Source of the DNA: an uncultured bacterium | GTDB taxonomy: Bacteria; Cyanobacteriota; Vampirovibrionia; Gastranaerophilales; Gastranaerophilaceae | Direction of reading: 5' to 3' | Length of the DNA: 64,000 bases | Assembly: GCA_949284715.1 (NCBI GenBank) | Contig: CASDWH010000030.1 | Coordinates: forward strand, 1-64,000 | Shown here: positions 52,197-61,166 of the stretch, piece by piece | Layout: every line of letters starts with the position of its first letter | How positions within the stretch are numbered: the stretch's first letter is position 1 | The notes under the pieces: generated by a model | What the model was told of the DNA's origin: nothing | What the model saw: only the letters and a program-made list of their open reading frames with translations | The model's database searches: none | Position numbers and translations under genes: made by a program

Positions 52197-53760
52197 TATA
52201 CACTTCCGATTTCACAAATTCAGGAATATATTTCTTTAAAAATTCCTGTGTCATATCTGTATCAAACATTGTTTTTTGATAGTAATCTATATCCTCAGGC
52301 GGCAATTTATATTCAGAAACCGGCTTGGCATTCTTAACAAATACCCCTGACATATTCCCCTCATACACAAGTTTCCATTCAGGGAAATTCTGTTCTATAT
52401 ATCCATAAACAGGAGAACCCTTTTCAATCATAATAACATCTGCTGGATATCTCAGAAGAATTTCACCCCACGCATAACCCATCTCCTGAAATACTTTGAG
52501 GTGCATAAATATTTCCTCATCCCAAACCTCCTCATACCTTCCATCCATATAAACCTTAAGGTTAGGGAATAATTTGTATGTTGCATAGCTTCCGTGTCCG
52601 TATGAAACAATAAGATTACCTTTTAAATCATTCATACGGATAAATTCAACTTCTTTAAGCGGATACATTGCCCACGTAGCTTTAGCGGTCGTCGGCGCCC
52701 AGAAACCTACTCCTGCTATTAGTATATAAACAAAAACAAGTGACCAGATTTTACACAAATCAGATTTTGGAACAAGTTTATAAGCATTCTCATAACAATA
52801 ACAGAATGCTGTTATCATAAATATAGGAATGAGTTTAACGTGGCTGAATCCGAGATATCCAGTAACAATAAGCATTATCCACTTTGTATAATCAAACTCC
52901 CTGATAAACTTAACAAAACCTTTTTGGACAAGCGATTTTATCAGGGAAAAAGCTTCTATAGCAGCAACTACCCCGCTCCAATAGAAGAAATTAGTGCATT
53001 TTTTAATATGGAACGGATGGAACACACCCCAAAATTCAATAATATCGGGTCTGTGCATTGTTGTCGCCATAAAAAGGAAGTCAAGATATTTTATCCCGTA
53101 CGGATTTATAATTAATAACGGCAATGAAGCAGCAAGAGTAATAAGATATTTTTTAAACGGGCGCCGGCAAAGCATTTCACCAACGGCATACATAAACATA
53201 ATACCAAGCCCGGTAACAACTCCGCCGTGAAGATTATTCCATATCAATATCAATGGAGGTATTATAAACAACGTTTTATTTTTACCAACTCTTGCACGTT
53301 CAAGTATATATATTACAACCGCCGTAAAGAAAAAAGTAAACATCTGGCATCTTACCGGTAAACATATACAACGGTTATAAACAAACAACGTCAGCATAAT
53401 TAGCAGTATATTATGAGAATATTTTGCCCCCATTCTTAATTTAACCGTTTTTATACAAAAGAAAAATGTTAAATATATAAACACGGCTTGAAGTACAATA
53501 AGTCCAATCGGGCCAAACAAAAGCTGGACTGGATAAAAACAAAATGTTCCTGAACCCCATTCGTGGTCATACCATACATGCGAAGGAGTATACGAAAGAA
53601 AGTCGTGTTTAAGAACCAATCCGGTTGCCCAGAAAACCTTGCCGACAATCAAACGCGCCCATAAATCATAATCATAACCGGATGTATGGTTTGCAAGTAC
53701 AAAACATAAACCAAATAATGTTATATAAAAAATCCAAGAATAAAGTTTTTTTTCTGTCAT
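52186..53760 (-). CDS. Polytopic membrane protein, possible GT-C-type glycosyltransferase
   Basis: 524 residues, about ten to twelve membrane segments in the first 350 residues and a soluble C-terminal domain. Acidic motifs in the first extracytoplasmic loop (GYDYDLWARL and WYDHEWGSG) resemble the D/E motifs of lipid-linked-sugar (GT-C) transferases, and the C-terminal part contains YGHGSYATYKLFPNLKVYMD as in related proteins of that kind. Specificity cannot be read. It follows the Cys-rich gene by two bases. Confidence 0.65.
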   Translation of the reverse strand: MTEKKLYSWIFYITLFGLCFVLANHTSGYDYDLWARLIVGKVFWATGLVLKHDFLSYTPSHVWYDHEWGSGTFCFYPVQLLFGPIGLIVLQAVFIYLTFFFCIKTVKLRMGAKYSHNILLIMLTLFVYNRCICLPVRCQMFTFFFTAVVIYILERARVGKNKTLFIIPPLILIWNNLHGGVVTGLGIMFMYAVGEMLCRRPFKKYLITLAASLPLLIINPYGIKYLDFLFMATTMHRPDIIEFWGVFHPFHIKKCTNFFYWSGVVAAIEAFSLIKSLVQKGFVKFIREFDYTKWIMLIVTGYLGFSHVKLIPIFMITAFCYCYENAYKLVPKSDLCKIWSLVFVYILIAGVGFWAPTTAKATWAMYPLKEVEFIRMNDLKGNLIVSYGHGSYATYKLFPNLKVYMDGRYEEVWDEEIFMHLKVFQEMGYAWGEILLRYPADVIMIEKGSPVYGYIEQNFPEWKLVYEGNMSGVFVKNAKPVSEYKLPPEDIDYYQKTMFDTDMTQEFLKKYIPEFVKSEVYNAK

Positions 53761-53762
53761 AC

Positions 53763-53972
53763 CTATAATCTTTTTGCTGTAGTAGTATTCTCAAAAATAA
53801 ATCTTCCGCCTGACAAAGCGAGAAGTTTTAAGGAACAAGATCCGTTCTTTTTATCCAGAACCCCTATAGACGACAAGCGTGCTGCCATCAATTCATTAAG
53901 TTCATCTCCGGATATAAACAAAGCACATTCAGATGTACACTTACCATTTCCGAAAGGACAAGATTTTTCCAT
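53763..53972 (-). CDS. Small Cys-rich protein
   Basis: 69 residues starting MEKSCPFGNGKCTSECALFI: a cluster of three cysteines plus one later (GSCSLK), suggesting metal binding. I start at ATG 53972, which has GGAGGAG about six bases upstream; longer in-frame starts reaching 54134 have no such site and their extra residues look like untranslated sequence. First gene of a minus unit with the membrane protein and patatin. Function unknown. Confidence 0.6.
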   Translation of the reverse strand: MEKSCPFGNGKCTSECALFISGDELNELMAARLSSIGVLDKKNGSCSLKLLALSGGRFIFENTTTAKRL

Positions 53973-54232
53973 GCCGGCTCCTCCCATATTTAATATTTTA
54001 TTATAAAAACTTTTTTTCATGCAAATTCCCACAAAAAAAACTGACTTTTTGGAGTCAGTATAAGTATTCCATAATTTTGGAGGAGATTTTGGGATAGTTG
54101 TTACATGGCATGTTATTACAATTTTTCTTTTCATGATACTGATTTGAAGAAAAAATTTACAAAAATTTACAATTTATCTATTGCATTTTTGCTGCCACTG
54201 GTGTACGACAATGATTTCACGGGGCATGGGAT

Positions 54233-55153
54233 TTATGAAAAATGATTAAAAGTAAATTCATCTACCGAGGTATATTTAATTATTTTATTATCAATTTGGA
54301 TTAGCAAAGGAACATCAGAAAAAGGTAAAACGTCACCGATAACAACAGCATTATCCGGAACAGCACACTCAGGCACCGCAGCAGCCAGACCATAGTCCTC
54401 GCCGCCGAATAATACAAGCTCCTTCCAATCATCAAACATTTTTATACTTGAATTATAAGGTATTTTATCAAAATCAACATTAATTGTTACACGTGAAGCA
54501 GCCGCTATTTTAAATAATGCATCAGCCAGTCCGTCAGATGTGTCCATCATTGCATAAGGCTGTTTAACATTCTGTGAAATAAACCGTGCAAAATCTGCCG
54601 CAATAACAGGAGATTTATGGGCGTTGATTAATTCTTCGGGAGAAAACCTTCCTTGCTGCAACAATCTTAAACCGGCGGCGCTGGAACCATGCTCACCGCT
54701 CAAAATTAATTTATAACCGCATTTTGCGTTTGCTCTGGAGGAAATATTCCGCCCTTCAGTTTTACCTATCACACATATAGAAATAAAAACCCGTTCCCCG
54801 CCTGTTATATCGCCGCCGACAATTTGCAAGGCGGAAGAACAAAGAGCTGCCCCGTCAGAAATTCCTTGATAGAGCGATTCAAAAAATGATTCCGGATACG
54901 TACCCGGCATAGATATAGAAACCAGTGCGTACGCCGGCTCAGCACCCGATGCAAAAATATCGCTTATATTTACTTTAGCAGCTTTTATACCTAATTCATA
55001 AGGCGTCATCCAATCAAGATTAAAATGAACACCTTCCACGAGGCTATCCTGCGTAACAGTTATCCCGATATCCGGCAAATAAGCACAATCATCGCCAATA
55101 TACCTGCTGTTTGTTATTTTTTTAACAATATCTATTAAACGATTCTCGTTCAT
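54233..55153 (-). CDS. thiL: Thiamine-monophosphate kinase
   Basis: 306 residues. Phosphorylates thiamine monophosphate to thiamine diphosphate. Motifs: IGDDCAYL, VTQDSLVEGVHFNLDW, AKVNISDIFASGAEP, QIVGGDITGG, MMDTSDGLADALFKIA and LFGGEDYGLA; all are ThiL features. The start overlaps the LptG-like stop. No other thiamine gene is nearby. The gene uses ThDP-related chemistry shared with transketolase, but they are in different operons. Confidence 0.95.
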   Translation of the reverse strand: MNENRLIDIVKKITNSRYIGDDCAYLPDIGITVTQDSLVEGVHFNLDWMTPYELGIKAAKVNISDIFASGAEPAYALVSISMPGTYPESFFESLYQGISDGAALCSSALQIVGGDITGGERVFISICVIGKTEGRNISSRANAKCGYKLILSGEHGSSAAGLRLLQQGRFSPEELINAHKSPVIAADFARFISQNVKQPYAMMDTSDGLADALFKIAAASRVTINVDFDKIPYNSSIKMFDDWKELVLFGGEDYGLAAAVPECAVPDNAVVIGDVLPFSDVPLLIQIDNKIIKYTSVDEFTFNHFS

Positions 55154-56265
55154 TAAGTAATAGTATACACTTTCCTATAATAAATAAATATACCGGCAAC
55201 CGATAAAATTATATTTGGTAAAAAGGCTGCCATTGCAGGAACAAGAGTACCGGCTTCCCCGAGTGATATAGAAAACGCCCGCACCAGATAATATACAAAT
55301 ATAATCAGAATACTAAACAAAAAGCCTCTGTTATAGCGCACTCTCGGCGGAGTAATGGCTAACGGCACACCAATCAAAACCAGTGCAATAGTCATAAGGG
55401 GAAGCGCTATTTTGTCATATAAACTAATCATCAGCTCCTGTTTCTTCTCAACATTCGGTTTGCTCAAATACTTTAATAATTGAATAAAATTATGTTCATT
55501 AGCAATATTTTTATTCATCTCTTTGGATAAATCCATACCAAACATTGCATCCGACTGTTCAAACATTGCAGTATCAAGGATTTTACCGTCATCAGAGATT
55601 GTATATATAATTCCTTTATCAAACTTCCAGCCCTCAGGTGAAGTTTTGCCTTCTCTTGCCTGTAGTATTTGAATTGTTCCGTCTTTAGAATTATCAAGCA
55701 AGGTTATATTATAAAGTGTTTTATTTTTACACTGACCGACGTAAAAAAGCCGTTTAAGCGTGCCATACTCTTTAAGTTCTTTAAATGTAAAATTATTTTT
55801 TCCCTCGGGAATATTTTTCTGTCCGAAAGCCCACAAAGCAAGATTTGTTGCCTGTTTGGTCATTACAGGAACAACAAACTCATTAATACTAAAACTAACC
55901 AGCGACATTACAATTGCAAAGATAAAAATCGGCTTTGCAATCCTGTTAAGCCCGATACCGCAGGCGCGCATAACAGTAATTTCTGACAAAAGGCTGAGAT
56001 TATTCAATGTCATAACGGTTGCAAGCAGCACACCCATTGGAATTGTCATAACAAAGACCGTAGGCAAGTGCAGAATAATAATCATTAATGCGACTTTAAA
56101 AGGCACGCCATATGTTGAAATTTGTTTGATAAGAGTAATAAAACCTTCTGAGGCAAAAATAATCGACGTAAATACCAACACCCCCATAATAAACTGCCCG
56201 ATTACCTGTTTAAGGATGTATTTATCCAATATTTTGAGATTTTGGTATTTTTCAACTAAATTCAT
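55153..56265 (-). CDS. LptF/LptG-family lipopolysaccharide export permease
   Basis: 370 residues of the YjgP/YjgQ family: N-terminal LDKYILKQVIGQFIMGVLVF, two-helix bundle with GVLLATVMTLNNLSLLSEIT and the coupling segment VMRACGIGLNRIAKPIF, a periplasmic jellyroll domain (about 135-260) and three C-terminal helices. These permeases work with LptB to move lipopolysaccharide to the outer membrane. Only one permease gene is here; partners may be elsewhere. It is two bases after serS. Confidence 0.92.
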   Translation of the reverse strand: MNLVEKYQNLKILDKYILKQVIGQFIMGVLVFTSIIFASEGFITLIKQISTYGVPFKVALMIIILHLPTVFVMTIPMGVLLATVMTLNNLSLLSEITVMRACGIGLNRIAKPIFIFAIVMSLVSFSINEFVVPVMTKQATNLALWAFGQKNIPEGKNNFTFKELKEYGTLKRLFYVGQCKNKTLYNITLLDNSKDGTIQILQAREGKTSPEGWKFDKGIIYTISDDGKILDTAMFEQSDAMFGMDLSKEMNKNIANEHNFIQLLKYLSKPNVEKKQELMISLYDKIALPLMTIALVLIGVPLAITPPRVRYNRGFLFSILIIFVYYLVRAFSISLGEAGTLVPAMAAFLPNIILSVAGIFIYYRKVYTIT

Positions 56266-56267
56266 GC

Positions 56268-57533
<1,266 letters not shown>

Positions 57534-57565
57534 TTAACACCTCTCATACACTACTGCTATTTAAA

Positions 57566-57594
57566 ATGATACCCCTCTCAAAAATTTTAATCAA
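57566..57594 (-). promoter_or_regulatory. Promoter of serS
   Basis: Minus-strand TTGATT (57589-57594), 17-base spacer, TATCAT (57566-57571), about 30 bases before the start codon. Confidence 0.6.
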
Positions 57595-57638
57595 TAGAGA
57601 ATACGGAAAATGTCGAAAATGTATATTTCCTCCTGATT

Positions 57639-60617
57639 TTATGTTCCGCTTTTCTTAAGTGCTATGCCGTTCAATTTACAGAAAGATATAAGCACGCTGA
57701 AAGCTTCTTTTACAAGTTTATGCAAATAAGTATTTTCGACCAATTCACTTTTGGCTCTCGCCGCTTTAAACATTTTTATTGCATTAGCAATGTGTTCGAC
57801 TCTTGAATTTGTCTTTGGAATAGCCTGTTCTTGATAGTATTTACCATACAACACATACAGCCTTATAAGCATATCATCCATTTCAAACTGTTTAGCGACA
57901 ACAATACCTCTTTCTATATAAACTTTTGCTGAATCAAAATCACCTTTTGCAAGGTAAATTTCTCCAATAAGCTTATTAAACATGACTATAAAGTAAAAAT
58001 TATTAACGTTAGCTCCGCAGGCAACATCAAGAGCCTTAGTTGCAACATCAAGGGCAAACTGCGAACCTTTAGTAATCAGTTTAGTATCAGATATCAAATA
58101 CCAGGTTAGTAAAACACCGATTGCTATTTTTTCCTTCGCAAAATAAGAAACCTGTTCTTCAAGAATTTCAAGCGCTCTTTTGTTTTCTCCGCATTCCTGC
58201 AAATATTTAGCCAATAATGTTTTTAGCATATTTTTGGTAAAATCATCACCTGCATTATTTGCAAAAGTAACAGCCTGGAATAACTCATCTGTTATTGTTG
58301 AATATTCTCTCGTTAAAAATTTATTTATAATATCAATGAAATTCCAGAAAGATATAAGCTTATCATCTATTTTATCAAGTTCATGCCTGTCAAGAATATC
58401 ACTTAAAATTTCACGTGAAGAGTTAACATTACCTTTGAGAGAATTAGCCAGTGCAAGCAGCAATTGAATTTTAAACAAAAGATTATGCTCCTGTATATTA
58501 TTTCTTTCAAGTGTATCAAATATAAATCTTATAACTTCTAATCCGCGATTATTACCGCTCCAGACAAGAGCCTCCGCCAGATCAAAATGAACCTCCAGCC
58601 AATTCTCAAAAATACATTCCTGAGAAATATTTTTATTAGCTCCTTTTTTATTAATATATTTATTCAAAACCGGCAGAATTTCATTATCAATCATATTCAA
58701 AACCTGTCCGGAATTACCTATTTTAATAAGAGCCTTAACTTTTCTAAGCTTAACAAGCGCACGCTCAAGCTCATTATCGGCAGATACAAGGTTCAAAACC
58801 GCATCAGCACATTCTACTGCTCCGTAATAGTTTCCAACTTTCATCGCGCAGGACGACAGGTAGCCTAAAAGCTCTATTCGCTGATACATATCCGTTTCAC
58901 CTATGAGTTCAAGCGCTTTGGGTAAATATTCCATTGCGGACTCCGGATTAATTTTTTCAAAAAGTTTCCCAAGTCTTGTATAAATATTCTTTCTTATAAT
59001 TTCGCTGTTAGAAAGTTCTATTTTATCAAGTAACTGTAATGACTGTTTTTGCGCGATTATATAAATACTAACATCACCGATATAAGATGCCAGTTTTGTT
59101 ATTTTAGTCCAAATCCCGAATGCCTCACCAAGCATATTCCTATTTTGAGCCAAAAATCCAAGTACAGCAGCCGTTGATAATTTATAATGCTGCAAGATAT
59201 CAAACATATTCCTGTTTACATCATCATAATCATTTGTCTGTTTAACGTTTGACAGTATTAAACTCCATATCTTGCTGCTTTTAAATTCAAATGATAAATT
59301 ACTTATAGGAATAATATAATTAAGCTTAACTAATTTGGACAGAATAAGTTTTAAATACTCACCGCCAATATTATACAACCTTTCCAGCACAGCCGGATAA
59401 AATTTTACACCGAGAATAGCACAGGCGATGAGAACTTTATAGACCATTGAATCCTCTTTCTTAAGGATTTCAAGACGCTTGTTAATTATTAAATCAATAT
59501 TAGACAAAAACTTAGGCTCTAACCCCAGCCGCTTATAATCCATCATCAAATTCAAGGCTTGTTCTATAACAGACGGGTTTCCGCTAGAAATCTTAAATAA
59601 AGCTTCTTTCATTGCTCCGGAAAATTCTAACTCATTATATTGAAGCAGAAACGCATCTATTTGAACCTTTTTTAATGGTGCTATTGTTATATCTCTGTAT
59701 GCATTGTCCTTAAGTAATATTGAAGAAAATATTCCGCGTACAGGAGTCGGTTCAATATATGTAAATATGAACTTGCAGTTTGTCCTGGTTTCTTCTAATT
59801 CTAAAAGGCGCTTTAACAATTCATAAGAGGCACTGTCCATGTTCTCAAAGTTATCTATTACAAATAAAACTTTTATTTGAGAAATAATTGTTTTAAAGAC
59901 TTTCAAAAATATATTTATATATTTTTCTCTGTTTATATAAATATTTTCAAAATAGTCAGTCTTTTCAGGATAAAGGAAATTAAGCAAATCCAGTATTTCA
60001 TTATGTGAAAGAGTTGGGAAATCCTGTTTAAAAAATTTTGCAGCATTTTTTCTTAAAAGGAGAGTATCAACACAGTAATTATTAACATTGAAAAAAGTTA
60101 ATAAAACATCCTGTATAAACCCCATCGGCGTTAATTGTGTTATCTGGGTGCATTTGCCAAGAAGCCATACAAATTTATAACTTTTTAACTCATTAGCGGC
60201 AAAGCGTAAAATTAAATTTTTGCCAATCCCGCTTTCCCCGCTTATAGAAATAATTTTTACATTATCATCTTTTATTGCCTGAACTAAAAGGTTCTTAGCT
60301 TTTTGCTGGGAAACCGCTTTGCTCTCGTTTTTTATAAGAGGTTCTATTTCTTCAACATATTTGTTTAGTTCAGCGTCCTCATCTTCCGGTCTGATAAATT
60401 TATACCCGCACTTTCTGCAAACAGAAGCTTCGGGCAGATTAAGAGAATTACATTCAGGACAATGCTTTAGAAGTTCAGATTTACAGGATAAGCATACAGA
60501 GGCGGTAATAGGGTTATAGGCACCGCAAAATTTGCACAACGAACCAATCTTGGTATTGCAGTGCGGACATTTAATTGTATTATCTTCTATCTCTTTCTTA
60601 CATTTAGGACACTTCAT
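57639..60617 (-). CDS. Zinc-ribbon/STAND-type ATPase/TPR protein
   Basis: 992 residues. Three zinc ribbons at the N-terminus (C3-C6/C17-C20, C28-C31/C42-C45, C53-C56/C67-C70). An AAA/STAND ATPase follows: P-loop GESGIGKN (127-134) with Asn in place of the usual Ser/Thr after Lys, Walker B VLFVIDNFENMD, and a TYIEP sensor-like segment. Residues about 480-980 are TPR-like helical repeats. This architecture resembles signal-transduction NTPases and the N-terminal part of certain adenylate-cyclase fusion proteins, but no effector domain is present. It is encoded after a sigma-like protein, overlapping by 14 bases. Confidence 0.75.
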   Translation of the reverse strand: MKCPKCKKEIEDNTIKCPHCNTKIGSLCKFCGAYNPITASVCLSCKSELLKHCPECNSLNLPEASVCRKCGYKFIRPEDEDAELNKYVEEIEPLIKNESKAVSQQKAKNLLVQAIKDDNVKIISISGESGIGKNLILRFAANELKSYKFVWLLGKCTQITQLTPMGFIQDVLLTFFNVNNYCVDTLLLRKNAAKFFKQDFPTLSHNEILDLLNFLYPEKTDYFENIYINREKYINIFLKVFKTIISQIKVLFVIDNFENMDSASYELLKRLLELEETRTNCKFIFTYIEPTPVRGIFSSILLKDNAYRDITIAPLKKVQIDAFLLQYNELEFSGAMKEALFKISSGNPSVIEQALNLMMDYKRLGLEPKFLSNIDLIINKRLEILKKEDSMVYKVLIACAILGVKFYPAVLERLYNIGGEYLKLILSKLVKLNYIIPISNLSFEFKSSKIWSLILSNVKQTNDYDDVNRNMFDILQHYKLSTAAVLGFLAQNRNMLGEAFGIWTKITKLASYIGDVSIYIIAQKQSLQLLDKIELSNSEIIRKNIYTRLGKLFEKINPESAMEYLPKALELIGETDMYQRIELLGYLSSCAMKVGNYYGAVECADAVLNLVSADNELERALVKLRKVKALIKIGNSGQVLNMIDNEILPVLNKYINKKGANKNISQECIFENWLEVHFDLAEALVWSGNNRGLEVIRFIFDTLERNNIQEHNLLFKIQLLLALANSLKGNVNSSREILSDILDRHELDKIDDKLISFWNFIDIINKFLTREYSTITDELFQAVTFANNAGDDFTKNMLKTLLAKYLQECGENKRALEILEEQVSYFAKEKIAIGVLLTWYLISDTKLITKGSQFALDVATKALDVACGANVNNFYFIVMFNKLIGEIYLAKGDFDSAKVYIERGIVVAKQFEMDDMLIRLYVLYGKYYQEQAIPKTNSRVEHIANAIKMFKAARAKSELVENTYLHKLVKEAFSVLISFCKLNGIALKKSGT

Positions 60618-61158
60618 TGCCGAATATTCTCTTTACCGGTGCTGCCAGTTCAAACAGCCGCTCCGCAGCCTGCGCCTGAGATACATTCAACTCATCAGAA
60701 ATTGCTTCTAATGTTCGATTCTCTTTGTATCTTAGATTATACAGTTTTATAAATTCCTTTTGCGGATATTGTTTAACTAATTCAATAATTTCCGATTTGA
60801 GTTCAACAGCCTGATGGTTCTTTATATTAATATCAGACTGGTTATCAGCAGGTGTGCAAGAAAAAACATCGTAGTATCCGGAATAATCCTTTTTAGGTGC
60901 CGGAACCTTTTCCTCCGCCGCTGTAGCCAGCAAAACAGTACGTTTTTTAATAATAGTTATAACTGATAGTTTAGCTATTCTTTCTACATAGCTCTGTATA
61001 ACCGCCTCGTCATTAATTGTATCTAAAATACTACCCAGTCTTGTTACCACGTCTTCATAAATAAATCTAAGCAAATCTTCATTCCCGCGATACCGCTCAT
61101 TTTTGGTAATCGCTTCTATTATAAGATTTTCGTATTTTGTTTTCTGCAATTTATCCAT
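60604..61158 (-). CDS. Protein with sigma-70 region 4-like helix-turn-helix
   Basis: 184 residues. The C-terminal 55 residues (QKEFIKLYNLRYKENRTLEA followed by ISDELNVSQAQAAERLFELA) look like the region-4 HTH of sigma factors. The N-terminal part is helical and does not show a clear region 2, so it may not be a working sigma factor. It lies between the TonB-like gene and the STAND gene in one transcription unit, which suggests a shared signalling role. Confidence 0.55.
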   Translation of the reverse strand: MDKLQKTKYENLIIEAITKNERYRGNEDLLRFIYEDVVTRLGSILDTINDEAVIQSYVERIAKLSVITIIKKRTVLLATAAEEKVPAPKKDYSGYYDVFSCTPADNQSDINIKNHQAVELKSEIIELVKQYPQKEFIKLYNLRYKENRTLEAISDELNVSQAQAAERLFELAAPVKRIFGNEVS

Positions 61159-61166
61159 AATCTAAC

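Noticed and set aside
53973-54134. Longer start for the Cys-rich protein
   Set aside because: The extra residues lack a ribosome-binding site, while ATG 53972 has a strong one.
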